From the NCBI GenBank assembly GCA_964017045.1, contig OZ024794.1:56116108-56180107 (forward strand): a stretch of DNA of 64,000 nucleotides. The letters are read 5' to 3'. The DNA comes from Omphiscola glabra (lineage: Eukaryota; Mollusca; Gastropoda; Lymnaeidae). Made by a program: the position numbers and the translations under genes. Positions 11,601 to 24,146 of this stretch are shown in pieces; position 1 is the first letter of the stretch; each line of letters begins with the position of its first letter. The notes beneath the pieces are model-generated. The model was not told where the DNA came from. It saw only the letters and a list, made by a program, of their open reading frames with translations, and searched no databases.

Positions 11601-13958
11601 TCGGGAGAGAAGTATTCCTGGTCACGTGATTATTAGTAAGTTTAAAAAAAAATATATTATATACTTGTTAAAAAAATAATAATTTAATTTTTTTTCCAAA
11701 ATAAACGCTTGACTGTACTTTATGATTATGTCTCAAAGTCTCAATGTCTCAATGACTCAATGTCTCATGCTTGAGATTATTTTATATCGTTATTTTATTG
11801 TTTGCATTTTATGAGTGTTGAATTTCTCTTGATTATAATCCTACAAAAGTAAGAAAGAACATCACACAGGTAGATGTCACGTGTCCAATGTCTCGTACTT
11901 TACGTTCTTACCATCAAGTCATTCTAGGTTACATTTTTGAGGACCGTCCGTAACTTTACGGATGGTTGGCAATTCTGTCTCCAAGGTTGAACATTGTACT
12001 CATGCAACAGTGCTTTGAGTTAATCTGTTTAATAGGAAGCCACGTTTAATGTTAAAGTATGTCTGTGAAGACCGTTGCACTAAAGCCACACTTAATGTTT
12101 AAGTATGTCTGTGCAGACCGTTGCACTAAAGCCACACTTAATGTTTAAGTATGTCTGTGCAGACCGTTGCACTAAAGCCACACTTAATGTTAAAGTATGT
12201 CTGTGCAGACCGTTGCACTAAAGCCACACTTAATGTTAAAGTATGTCTGTGAAGACCGTTGCACTAAAGCCACACTTAATGTTTAAGTATGTCTGTGCAG
12301 ACCGTTGCACTAAAGCCACACTTAATGTTAAAGTATGTCTGTGCAGACCGTTGCACTAAAGCCACACTTAATGTTAAAGTATGTATGTGAAGACCGTTGC
12401 ACTAAAGCCACACTTAATGTTAAAGTATGTCTGTGCAGGTCGTTGCACTAAAGTCACACTTAATGTTAAAATTTGTCTGTGCAGACCGTTACACTAAAGC
12501 CACACTTAATGTTAAAGTATGTCTGTGCAGGTCATTGCACTAAAGTCACACTTAATGTTAAAGTTTGTCTGTGCAGACCGTTGCACTAAAGCCACACTTA
12601 ATGTTTAAGTATATCTGTGAAGACCGTTGCACTAAAGCCACACTTAATGTTAAAGTATGTCTGTGCAGACCGTTACACTAAAGCCACACTTAATGTTAAA
12701 ATATGTCTGTGCAGACCGTTGCACTAAAGCCACACTTAATGTTAAAATATATCTGTGCAGACCGTTGCACTAAAGCCACACTTAATGTTAAAGTATGTCT
12801 GTGCAGACCGTTACACTAAAGCCACACTTAATGTTAAAGTATGTCTATGCAGACCGTTACACTAAAGCCACACTTAATGTTAAAGTATGTCTGTGCAGAC
12901 CGTTGCACTAAAGCCACACTTAATGTTAAAGTATGTCTGTGCAGACCGTTGCACCAAAGCCACACTTAATGTTAAAGTATGTCTGTGCAGACCGTTGCAC
13001 TAAAGCCACACTTAATGTTAAAGTATGTCTGTGCAGACCGTTACACTAAAGCCACACTTAATGTTCAAGTATGTCTGTGCAGACCGTTGCACTAAAGCCA
13101 CACTTAATGTTCAATTATGTCTGTGCAGCCCGTATGACCATTGAGTTATCCCCAAGCAACACTTAGGCTAACATGAGTTTGATCCCTTGCTTCAGGCCAC
13201 CCATTGTGTTAAACATTTATACGAAACGTATGGAGAGGCTTGCATTCAAAATCCTTTGAGATTCATTTAAATAGAGATTTGTTTAATATCAAGTAAAAAA
13301 AAAATTACTTTAAAATGAAAAAAAGAATGTACTGTTGTTCATGACGTTGAGAATGTAAAGTTGTTCATGACGTTGGTACAGATATTTTTGTACATTGACA
13401 TTTCAGTTTCAATATAATTTTTTTCATCCTTTTATTTCAAATCATTCCAAACAATCCGATAACACCATGAGCTTCTATTTTACAAGCTCTCAATTGAAAT
13501 GCTAAAAATCAAGTTATTGACATTTTAATAAATCCGGTCAGAGCTATGAAAAAAACAAACGTACAATGTTTACAGTAACTGCCAGCCAAATTATTGACAA
13601 ACCTTGTGAAGTAACTTTGCACTATCTTTACAGCAACTGCCAGCCAAATTATTGACAAACCTTGTGAAGTAACTTTACACTATCTTTACAGCAACTGCCA
13701 GCCAAATTATTGACAAACCTTGTGAAGTAACTTTACACTATCTTTACAGCCACTGCCAGCCCCATTGTGGACAAACCTTGTGAGGGAACATCGAATGGTG
13801 ACGTCGGGGACCCGACCCACTGCGCCAGATTTTACAAGTGCAACTACGGCAGAGTTGTCGCACGTATCCGTTGTCCCAGCAACAGCGCGTTCAACGAGGA
13901 AAAGAAGAAATGTGATTGGCGGGCAAACGTCGACTGTGGCGCCAGACCGATCTTCTGA
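8652..13958 (+). CDS. Secreted protein with three CBM14 chitin-binding domains
   Basis: Exons 8652-8933, 9667-9808, 11426-11635 and 13750-13958 join in frame (phases 0, 1, 1) to encode 280 residues. Residues 1-20 are a signal peptide (MHQIRTIFLVAVLVSVVSGQ). Residues about 30-70 are rich in proline and glutamine. Three domains follow, each with six cysteines and the C-x5-C core of peritrophin-A: about 77-140 (DCTQVHFC), 146-201 (DNCAQFLAC) and 219-275 (HCARFYKC). The first domain is split by intron 1; the other two occupy one exon each. The family binds chitin in extracellular matrices such as gut lining, cuticle or shell. Secretion is strongly supported; the tissue role is unknown. All three introns contain tandem repeats, and the array before the last exon copies its splice acceptor. 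Confidence 0.92.
9171..9413. repeat. 121-bp tandem duplication
   Basis: tgtacaatcacggcttctgc appears at 9181 and 9302, and the surrounding 121 bp is duplicated almost exactly. It lies in intron 1 of the three-domain chitin-binding gene. Confidence 0.93.
11112..11407. repeat. 42-bp minisatellite, 7 copies, next to a 3' splice site
   Basis: The unit begins gcacgcatgtaaaactaggt. The last copy runs into the polypyrimidine tract (cctccgttttacccag) of the acceptor at 11425. Confidence 0.95.
12040..13128. repeat. 46-bp minisatellite, about 24 copies
   Basis: The unit begins ttgcactaaagccacactta; copies are 46 bp apart. It is in intron 3 of the three-domain chitin-binding gene and ends about 620 bp before the acceptor. 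Confidence 0.96.
13575..13749 (+). repeat. 58-bp repeat that copies a splice acceptor and exon start
   Basis: Three units of 58 bp (splice-like AG at 13575, 13633 and 13691) precede the true acceptor at 13749. Each carries the tttacag acceptor context and a decayed copy of the first about 30 bases of the last exon (ending aaaccttgtga). Using an upstream copy would shift the frame and meet a stop, so these are not productive exons. Confidence 0.9.
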
Positions 13959-15365
13959 TGTGGCTCAATATTGTTTTATATAATGTGTTCCTGGCTGATG
14001 AGCCCAGTGTTCATTTCTGTAGTAAACCCGTGGTCTTGGAAGTTGATGGCATGCTAAGCACTAATCGGCCATTTCTTTCTGTGTTAATTAACATACTACA
14101 TATCATGAAGAAAAACAAACAAAATCCTTACTTTGACAGAAAATTCAAAGGAATAATAATAAAAGGCATAAAGTTTATACGAACTGCTGCAGGAATTATA
14201 AAAATATATTAAACAAATTGAAATAGTACAATAATGAAAAAAAAATTATTTTATTCTTCTTATTTTCATGTAGACGAATTGGCTGGAAGATAGTGTATAT
14301 CAATCATAATGTGTACCAAGCATACCCTTAAAACCATTGTATACATTAGCCTAATACAACAGCGTCTAATCATTGTAGAGAAATAACAAAACTTTTCATT
14401 TCTGGGTTAAAAAATTTGACATTAGAGCAGTGCAGTATCAAAGCTACATTTTTTCTTTACTGTTTCAAATGTCGCTAAGTGTTTCGGTAAGATATATTTC
14501 AATGTGGACTTTGAACAAGTCAGAAAGAATTAATTTTTTTTTTATTATCAGAGAAAGATTTGAAATTATAGGGGCAGGTCTTGCTTGTTTGATCATTCTT
14601 ACCACACAAAAAGCCTCAGGGACGCATCCGACGAGACTCAAGGAAGCCCTGGTGCGGTTAAGGCGGGGTTTAAGTTTGTTCAGTGCTAACCATTTCTAAC
14701 GTGGGACGTAAGTTTGTTGATACAAGACGGACGAGTGTGGTAAGAGAATGAAGCTGGTCGGCGGTGATTTGATTCATGCATTTTTCTAACAGGGCGCTGA
14801 TCTGTACGGACAAAGATGTCATTATATTAATAAAATTACATGAACAACAAATGAATAGTTTCTATTAACTGATCAGTATACTTGTAAGTTTTCTATACTC
14901 TCATATTTTGACAAGATTGTTGACTTGCTGAGTATTTTACAAGCCAATAAATTTTATAACGGATACAATTTTTGAAACATTCCCTGGTTAAGATTATTTG
15001 TAAAAAAAAAAAAAGAAAAAAAGAATAGCACCAGTTTCCTTATAATATCCTTTATTTCTATTCAGCACGTAACAGACATTACACTTATCAAACAACATTG
15101 CGTTACAGTTTTGGTGTCAGGCAGTGGGCCGTCACATTCCTGCTCTCTTCACGTGCTCTACAATATATAAATGTCGTATAAACTAGACTCTTTATGTTTT
15201 ATGTCTGAACAGCGTGACATCCTGTAAAGGAAAACAATTTTCATTGGGAAAACACATCACATTCTTTATATTCGATTACATATTTCTACCGAAAAATTCA
15301 ATTTTTAAAGGTAATTCCAACTACTCCGATTAGAAGAAAAACTGAGACACTAACAAACTCTGCTG
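13959..15365. other. 3' flank of the chitin-binding gene; no gene seen
   Basis: An AATAAA at 14158-14163, 200 bases after the stop, is the most likely polyadenylation signal. The rest is AT-rich with short frames that show no family features. Confidence 0.45.
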
Positions 15366-15672
15366 TCATTTAACTCCCCGACTATCGCTGTCTCATATTT
15401 AACTCCCCTACTATCCCTGTCTCATATTTAACTTCCTTACGATCCCTGTCACCTATTTAACTCCCCTATCACCATTGTAATCTATTTACCTCCCCTTTTA
15501 TCACTGTAATCTATTTACCTCCCCTTTTATCACTGTAATCTATTTAACTCCCCTTTTATCACTGTAATCTATTTAACTCCCCTTTTATCACTGTAATCTA
15601 TTTAACTCTCCTATTATCCCTGTCACATATTTAACTCCTCTATTATCACTGTCACCTATTTAACTCCACAAA
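15366..15672. repeat. 29-bp minisatellite, about 10 copies
   Basis: The core is ctatttaactccccttttat with a 29-bp period; outer copies are diverged. Confidence 0.9.
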
Positions 15673-15731
15673 GTACGTAACGTTATTTTTGATAATCCCC
15701 CGTCACAATCTGTCACAACTCTCAGACACCC

Positions 15732-15901
15732 CAGTGGTGTAGCAGGGGGGGAGAAGAGGGGGTGGTCCACCTAAGGGGGCAATTTTTTCCTCATATTGAG
15801 GGGAGGGATTTTCGACCAATAGCAGAGTTGTTTTTATCGTCAAAGGGGGGCGGGGCAAAAAGCTTGGCCCTGGCTCTGCACTAACCCTAGCTGCACCACT
15901 G
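15732..15901. mobile_element. hAT-like MITE, no clear target duplication
   Basis: Inverted ends cagtggtgtagcagg and ctagctgcaccactg enclose a G-rich 170-bp body. The right flank is a run of C, so no 8-bp duplication can be read. Confidence 0.5.
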
Positions 15902-15998
15902 CCCCCCCCCCCTTTTAATATCACGTCACATTTCAAAAATAATTTTAAAAAAAAATAATTAGAAGTTAATAAAAATAAAATCTGAAACACACTTCATT

Positions 15999-17050
15999 AT
16001 TAAAATGAAACACCACTAAGTGACAACTTCTGTCACAATACATCCATCATTAAAATGAAACAGCACTAAGTGACAACTTCTGTCACAATACATCCATCAT
16101 TAAAATGAAACAGCACTAAGTGACAACTTCTGTCACAATACATCCATCATTAAAATGAAACAGCAGTAAGTGACAACTTCTGTCACAATACATCCATCAT
16201 TAAAATGAAACAGCAGTAAGTGACAACTTCTGTCACAATACATCCATCATTAAAATGAAACAGCAGTAAGTGACAACTTCTGTCACAATACATCCATCAT
16301 TAAAATGAAACAGCAGTAAGTGACAACTTCTGTCACAATACATCCATCATTAAAATGAAACAGCAGTAAGTGACAACTTCTGTCACAATACATCCATCAT
16401 TAAAATGAAACAGCAGTAAGTGACAACTTCTGTCACAATACATCCATCATTAAAATGAAACAGCAGTAAGTGACAACTTCTGTCACAATACATCCATCAT
16501 TAAAATGAAACAGCAGTAAGTGACAACTTCTGTCACAATACATCCATCATTAAAATGAAACAGCAGTAAGTGACAACTTCTGTCACAATACATCCATCAT
16601 TAAAATGAAACAGCAGTAAGTGACAACTTCTGTCACAATACATCCATCATTAAAATGAAACAGCAGTAAGTGACAACTTCTGTCACAATACATCCATCAT
16701 TAAAATGAAACAGCAGTAAGTGACAACTTCTGTCACAATACATCCATCATTAAAATGAAACAGCAGTAAGTGACAACTTCTGTCACAATACATCCATCAT
16801 TAAAATGAAACAGCAGTAAGTGACAACTTCTGTCACAATACATCCATCATTAAAATGAAACAGCAGTAAGTGACAACTTCTGTCACAATACATCCATCAT
16901 TAAAATGAAACAGCAGTAAGTGACAACTTCTGTCACAATACATCCATCATTAAAATGAAACAGCAGTAAGTGACAACTTCTGTCACAATACATCCATCAT
17001 TAAAATGAAACAGCAGTAAGTGACAACTTCTGTCACAATACATCCATCAC
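15999..17050. repeat. 50-bp satellite-like array, about 21 near-identical copies
   Basis: The unit begins taaaatgaaacagcagtaag. Apart from the first copies (caccactaag, cagcactaag) the units look identical, which suggests recent homogenisation. Confidence 0.97.
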
Positions 17051-17350
17051 ATAAAGCTCACCATCTCTGTCAAGTTCAGGTTTTATATGTAAGATAACAA
17101 AATATTTATAAATGTGTGACGTCACATATGATCTACCCCCACCCCCCTGTTACCAGCTGTTTCACATTATGAGATCCACCCCCCCTCTCACCTCCCGAGC
17201 TTGACTTACTTTATGGACGGTCCCTTACTATGTTTACCCCCCCCCCCACCCTTATTTAACTCCCTTACCAACCCTTACACGTAATGGGTCTCCTATTCAT
17301 ACCCAGTCACCCAAGCGGTTAAGAAGACAAACAGAAACCATGGTTGGAAT

Positions 17351-17534
17351 CAAGGTCGGCCTTAGGCCATTGCAACTGATGCGGCCGCAATGGGCCCGCA
17401 CTTTCATAGGCCCCGCGCGAATTTATTTTCTATTAAAAAATCTTAATTTTCACTTATTATCCTTATCCCTACCCAGACTGGGCCCCGCGCAATCCGTTTC
17501 GCATAGGGCCCCGCAACTGTTAGGGCCGGCCCTG
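17351..17534. mobile_element. hAT MITE, 8-bp TSD GTTGGAAT
   Basis: A 184-bp element with inverted ends caaggtcggccttaggc and agggccggccctg. Perfect 8-bp duplications gttggaat flank it at 17343-17350 and 17535-17542. The body contains repeated gggccccgc blocks and no coding sequence. Confidence 0.85.
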
Positions 17535-17739
17535 GTTGGAATGATAGGTTGTCGACTTTATCACTGATTTACTAAGTTCCTTATAGGGCATGACACGTTT
17601 GCTCGGGACAATAGTTTAAAAAAAATCTAAAAACTTTCCAACTCACTAATTAGCCTATATCATGGCAGCTCAAATTGGATTGGGTATCACTGTTAAAAAT
17701 GTAAAAAATTGTTATAAGGGGGGAGAGACGGCAATCAGG

Positions 17740-17850
17740 TTGGCAAAAAAGGAAATGAGTAAAAAAAAGTATGGGAAATCCGAAGAAAAAAGGAACGCAA
17801 CAAAACAAAGAACGTGTCGGCAAGACGCCTTCGTCAGCGAACAAACAACA
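17740..17850 (-). mobile_element. Penelope-like element 3' fragment
   Basis: Read on the minus strand, this matches the 3' end of the element at 46800-48110: both contain gctgacgaaggc followed by a T-rich tract, gcgttcctttttt and a ttttactcat motif. The translated fragments share FADEG(V/F)LPTR. It is a short remnant. Confidence 0.6.
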
Positions 17851-17938
17851 GTAAAAACAGATTTAAGTAAAACGAACACTTCGCTACAATGTAGTATCCT
17901 AGAGGGCAGCGAGAGGATTGTGCTCAATGATGTGCGAA

Positions 17939-19330
17939 ATCATGTGGTATATTTATTGACGAAACAATCATGTGGTATGATTATTGACAACACAATCATG
18001 AGATATATTTATTGACAACACAAGTATGTGGTAGGTTTATTGACGACACAAGCATGTGGTAGGTTTGTTAACGACAAAAGTATGTGATAGATTTATTGAC
18101 GACACAAGTATGTGGTAGGTTTATTGACGACACAAGCATGTAATAGGTTCCTTGACGACACAAACATGTGGTAGTTTTATTGACGACACAAGTATGTGGT
18201 AGGTTTGTTAACGACAAAAGTATGTGATAGATTTATTGACGACACAAGTATGTGGTAGATTTATTGACGACACAAGCATGTGGTAGGTTTATTGACGACA
18301 AAAGTATGTGATATATTTATTGACGACACAAGTATGTGGTAGGTTTGTTAACGACAAAAGTATGTGATAGATTTATTGACGACACAAGCATGTGGTAGGT
18401 TTATTGACGACACAAGCATGTGGTAGGTTTATTGACGACACAAGCATGTGGTAGGTTTATTGACGACACAAGCATGTGGTAGATTTATTGACGACACAAG
18501 CATGTGGTAGGTTTGTTAACGACACAAGCATGTGGTAGGTTTATTGACGACACAAGCATGTGGTAGGTTTATTGACGACACAAGTATGTGATCTATTTAT
18601 TGATGACACAAGCATGTGGTAGGTTTATTGACGACAAAAGTATGTGATATATTTATTGACGACACAAGTATGTGGTAGGTTTGTTAACGACAAAAGTATG
18701 TGATAGATTTATTGACGACACAAGCATGTGGTAGGTTTATTGACGACACAAGCATGTGGTAGATTTATTGACGACACAAGCATGTGGTAGGTTTATTGAC
18801 GACACAAGCATGTGGTAGATTTATTGACGACACAAGCATGTGGTAGGTTTGTTAACGACACAAGCATGTGGTAGGTTTATTGACGACACAAGCATGTGGT
18901 AGGTTTATTGACGACACAAGTATGTGATCTATTTATTGATGACACAAGCATGTGGTAGGTTTATTGCCGACACAAACATGTGGTAGGTTTATTGACGACA
19001 CAAGCATGTGGTAGATTTATTGACTACACAACCATGGGATAGGTTTGTTGACGACACAACCATGTGGTAGATTTATTGACGACACAAGCATGTGGTAGGT
19101 TTATTGACGACACAAGCATGTGGTAGGTTTATTGACGACACAAGCATGTGGTAGGTTTATTGACGACACAAGCATGTGGTAGGGTTTTTGACGACACAAG
19201 CATGTGGTAGATTTATTGACGACACAAGTATGTGGTAGGTTTATTGACGACACAAGCATGTTGTAGGTTTGTTAACGACAAACGTATGTGGTAGGTTTGT
19301 TAACGACACAAGCATGTGGTAGGTTTGTTT
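17939..19330. repeat. 28-bp minisatellite, about 50 copies
   Basis: The unit begins tggtaggtttattgacgaca with a 28-bp period. Variants such as gtttgttaacgacaaaag recur in blocks, pointing to duplication of multi-unit segments. Confidence 0.97.
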
Positions 19331-19555
19331 AAAACAAATATTTATCTATGGTCACTAAACTGACCAGCATGATCATGTTGCAGTCTCATCTTTAAGCATC
19401 TTAAGTGGTAGGAACTAAATTGACGAGTAAGTCACGTGATATAAATGTGTTTACTTAAACCAGGAACTAAGAAAGAATACGGAACAACCATGGTTATACT
19501 GTCAACATCTTATAGCACGACTTTAAACACAGAGATAAACAGAGAGAAGTTGTAT

Positions 19556-19760
19556 CTATATGTAGAGAAAAAGAGAGAAGAGATAGAGAGAGAGAGAGAG
19601 AGAGAGAGCGAGTTAGGAGAAAGAGAGAGAGAGGGGGGAGGGAATGAGAGAGGGGGGAAGAGATTTATGTAAACAGAAAGAATTTGTATCTATATGTAGA
19701 GAAAGAGAGAGAAGAAATAGAGAGAGAGCGAGAGAGAAGGGAGGGAGAGAAAGAGTGGGA
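19556..19760. repeat. (GA)n-rich tract
   Basis: A purine-only tract of GAGA with a duplicated segment containing tatctatatgtagagaaa. Glu/Arg-rich frames here are low-complexity artefacts. Confidence 0.9.
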
Positions 19761-20247
19761 GAGAGACGTATACAAACAGGGAGTATTGTGAGGCAAGTTT
19801 ATTCATGTCAGAGTATACACAGACCTACATATATAAAATGCCAATGAAATTAAAAAAAAAGTATGTGTCTAATCTACCCTGTCGTATTTTTAAAAAAAAC
19901 TTATTAACGAGACACAAAATTAGATGAAGAAATATGAATTAATATTTAAATCAGCACCGAAGCTGGAAAACAAAAGCCAAGGGATCTACCTGACACATGA
20001 TCATGAGTGTTTTGAGATCAATCGTGAACTCTGCAGACACCTTTATGTAAGGACATTAATAAGCAGAACAAGGTGGTGGGGAAAACCTGGACAAAGACGA
20101 AAAGAAACAAAAGACAGTATAAAAAAAAACCAAACACAAAATAACTTCATGAACAAAAACAACGGAACAAAAGATACAATGAAATAACTTATCTCATGCT
20201 GTGAAGCGATAGAGAAAAATCTGTGAAACGGTCAACTGTACTTCATC

Positions 20248-20810
20248 GTCAGATCAATAACGCTACATCGTCATCAGATCAATAACTTTACATCATCCTC
20301 AGATCAATAACTTTACATCGTCGTCAGATCAATAACTTTACATCATCGTCAGATCAATAACTTTACATCATCGTCAGATCAATAACTTTACATCATCGTC
20401 AGATCAATAACTTTACATCATCCCCAGATCAATAACTTTACATCGTCATCAGATCAATAACTTTACATCATCGTCAGATCAATAACTTTACATCATCGTC
20501 AGATCAATAACTTTACATCGTCATCAGATCAATAACTTTACATCGTCCTCAGATCAATAACTTTACATAATCCTCAGATCAATAACTTTACATCATCGTC
20601 AGATCAATAACTTTACATCGTCATCAGATCAATAACTTTAAATCATCGTCAGATCAATAACTTTACATCGTCGTCAGATCAATAACTTTACATCATCATC
20701 AGATCAATAACTTTACATCATCATCAGATCAGTAACTTTACATCATCATCAGATCAATAACTTTACATCATCGTCAGATCAATAACTTTACATCATCATC
20801 AGATCAATAC
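20248..20810. repeat. 25-bp minisatellite, about 22 copies
   Basis: The unit starts atcaataactttacatcatc, period 25 bp. Confidence 0.96.
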
Positions 20811-21245
20811 TGAAGCTGATGCAACGGTATTTGCTCTAACTTGATTTAATAGTAGTATTTTAGGATTTATAAATAGCGTGGCGAAATTTTACTTTTCATT
20901 CACCACAACTGTGGCTGTTTTGGAAATAGGTTGCCCACCCTGGTCTGATAATGTTCATGTAATAATGACACGCTTCACAACGTTCATACGGTCAAGTAAA
21001 TTAACACTCAACACATTTTTCTCATGTCATGAGCAAAGCTGTCTTACGCACCGTGCACAGGAAAGACGTTCATTTTTGTGCACTCAAAGAAACGTTCATG
21101 CAAGTGTAGCTTTGCGTATTATTAAATGGGTAAATAATTACGAACACCAGTTTCAATAGGGCGTACAACTATTTTGTAGATGTATTTCTTGGTACTAGTC
21201 TCGTTTTACACCGACAACCCAAAGGTAACCTAAGAGGGGGGCGGG

Positions 21246-21389
21246 CAGAGGCGTCGGTCTACCTGGGCGGCGCTTTTTTCTTTCCTTTGAGGGGCGGCTT
21301 TCTCGGTCGACTGTAGAGATTTTTCGTGGATGGTGTCGACTAAAAACTTGGCCCGTCCTGGGCGCCCCTAACCCCAGCTACGCCACTGC
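21246..21389. mobile_element. hAT-like MITE remnant
   Basis: The left end cagaggcgtcggtctacc and right end cagctacgccactg resemble the other cagtggcgtagc-type MITEs. No target duplication was found. Confidence 0.38.
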
Positions 21390-21835
21390 AACCCAGTCAT
21401 TCAACCGAACCCATGGTTAAAAGAAAAACCAACCCACCACGGTAATGGGATTGGGGTTGTTCGCCCTTGTGCGACTACTTTCAACTGTTTGGTGTGTGCA
21501 GACCGGGAGGGAGCTGTGTTTGAAGAGTAAACACTAGGCAGTGTCAGCATGACGTCACGGGCCTTCCCTCCCACAGATACAGGTGAGTGTTAGGTCTGGA
21601 CGGGACGCTGGTGACGTCGCCCTGCGCACAGATGTAGGTTAAATAACTGCAAGGACTTCGGAAAGAATAATTAATTGAAACAGTAAAATTAATGGAAACA
21701 ATAATTAATTGAAACAAGAAAATTAATGGAAACAATAATTCAAAAATGTCATGTCTCAAATCTTTCTTCCAGAACATTCAGCTCGTGATAGTGAAATACA
21801 ATTGACTTATTCACATCTTTTCCTTTTCATTGTAC

Positions 21836-22100
21836 ACACAACATTTGTCATATCTTTTCCCCTTTAATGGTACACGCTTCTGACCCCCCCCCCCTTTACC
21901 TTAGTGTGACAACATTTGTTATATTTTTTCCCTTCATGGTACACACTTCTGAGTCCCCTTTACATTAGTGTGACAACATTTGTCACATTTTTTCCCTTTG
22001 TGGTACACGCTTCTGTCTCCCCCTTACCTTAATGTGACAACATTTGTCAAATTTTTTTCCATTCACGGTAACACGCTTCTGTCTCCCCGTTACTTTCGTG
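21836..22100. repeat. About 64-bp degenerate repeat, 4 copies
   Basis: The block gacaacatttgt...ttttccc...ggtacacgcttct recurs four times with indels in the pyrimidine runs. I see no gene in 21390-22630. Confidence 0.8.
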
Positions 22101-22630
22101 TCTTTTTTATTGTGACAACAATGCATACCTCTAACACTGAGCTCTGATCTCCTCTCCCAATGTCTCATGACTTCGGGGGCTCCAGGTGAGTTTCTTGATA
22201 CAGATTCTGACATAGCTGACGCGAACATGCATGTAAGACTACACACGTTTAAAACATGCTTGTCTGTATAGTACACCATTTTCATCCCTACCGAACACCA
22301 CAATGACAGGGATCTATTGCCACATCAGAGGCAATGTATACACGGCGGCGCACGAGCGGCACCAAACGCCAGATGTCAGATGCCAGATGTCAGTCGCCAT
22401 TCATTGTTCCAAGGACGCCATGATTCTCTTGTCGTTATTCAATGTCTTTAACTCATTTGCTGTGTTTCATTGTTTTAAGTTCATTATCTGCTGATATAAT
22501 AACATTTTCTTGGGTCTAGCGTAGTGTCAATCATCTTATAGTCGAGTGTGAAGGCGCCCAGAGTCAGGGAATAATAGAATAATATCTAATTACTTCTGTA
22601 ACAAACCACTGAGCTGAAGTTGTCTTATTG

Positions 22631-23027
22631 AGGATAACACTGTTGATAGATCAAACTGATGTAGTTTATTTTGTCTTAATGAGTATAGCACTATCGATAC
22701 GTAACATTGATGTAGTTTATCTTGTCTTAATGAGTATAGCACTATCGATTCGTAAAACTGATGTAGTTTATTTTGTCTTAATGAGTGTAGCACTATCGAT
22801 ACGTAAATTTAATGTAGTTTATCTTGTCTTAATGAGTATAGCACTATCGATACGTAACATTGATGTAGTTTATCTTGTCTTAATGAGTATAGCACTATCG
22901 ATACGTAACATTGATGTAGTTTATCTTGTCTTAATGAGTATAGCACTATCGATACGTAACATTGATGTAGTTTACTTTGTCTTAATGAGTATAGCCCTTC
23001 CGATACGTAAAATTGATGTATTTTATA
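22631..23027. repeat. 51-bp minisatellite, about 8 copies
   Basis: The unit begins gtagtttatcttgtcttaat. Because 51 is a multiple of three it gives an open frame of 17-residue repeats (VVYLVLMSIALSIRN...). I see no start context, splice sites or family match that would make it a gene. Confidence 0.93.
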
Positions 23028-23679
23028 TCTAGCTTTGTGTTTGATTCACTGTCAACGCCGGCTTGAAGTCCAATCATCTTGGATAATGAAGACTTGTTTC
23101 TTGATGGATTGGTGACTGAAAGTGTCAGGATGTCTGAGTTTGCCAAAATGTCTGCTGACGGTTGAGACTGCAGAATGCCCGATAAATTTCCTACTGTTGA
23201 GACTGCAGTGCGTCCGATAACTCGCAATCCAAATTTAACTAACGCCTCTATTACCCAGAGCTACAGATCATGGCAACCCCGCCATACAAATATTAACATT
23301 CTTCGACATACCAAATTTAAAGCCACATTCCCAACTTTTACATTTTCAATTCAGAAGTCACTGGGGGAAGGGAGAGGGGGGAGAGAATAAACTAACTTAT
23401 TCTTAAACATCCCAACGCCATTCTGAACTGAGTTTCAATATTTGATCTGGGACTTATTTCTTGCATATTCATTCAAATATTTGGATAGTTGCACAGGAAT
23501 CTCAAACACCATTGAGGTGAAACGGCTTTACGCCATATTTATCAATGGCTGCATACATTGTACGGGTCGTAGTTGAACGGTGTCATTATAGGAAATAACA
23601 AGGAAAACGATGCTATAGAAATTCTTGATACATTACGAGATGTTGGTGATTTTCAAGATAGAACCAGAATTATGTTACT

Positions 23680-23870
23680 AGTATGACATTGAGAAAGGTG
23701 TATTATGTTATTAGTATGACATTGAGAAAGGTGTATTATGTTATTAGTATGACAATGAGAAAGGTGTATTATGTAATTAGTAGCGCATTAAGAAAGGTGT
23801 ATCATATGATTAGTATGGCATTAAGAAAGGTGTATCATATGATTAGTATGGCATTAAGAAAGGTGTATTA
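23680..23870. repeat. 33-bp minisatellite, 6 copies
   Basis: The unit begins gtatgacattgagaaaggtg, period 33 bp. The open frame across it follows from the multiple-of-three period. Confidence 0.92.
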
Positions 23871-24146
23871 TGTGACGAAGTGGAGCAAGAAACGAAACAA
23901 TTAGCGGTTATAAAACCCTTAGGACTATTTTAATCAGTGGAACGATTCAGCGGTTCGCACAGAATTTTCAGAAGCGATACTTGGCTCCGATACTTGGCTC
24001 CGATATTTAGAGTTTGTTGAGTTTGGCCAACTGGTTGCTAAAATAGCACTTGTAATCAGTGTTCCGTCTGAAGTTGAATCCTGGCAGCCACTCAGTATGA
24101 GAAGAAAAAATTGTAAATTACTTATAATGTAAAAAAAAATAACAAG

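Noticed and set aside
17662..18015. 117-residue open frame, lysine-rich
   Set aside because: It overlaps the antisense of the Penelope-like 3' fragment and then runs into the 28-bp array.
19445..19850. Glu/Arg-rich open frames
   Set aside because: They derive from the GAGA tract.
22628..23032. 134-residue hydrophobic frame with 17-residue repeats
   Set aside because: Follows from a 51-bp unit, a multiple of three; no signal, splice site or homology supports it.
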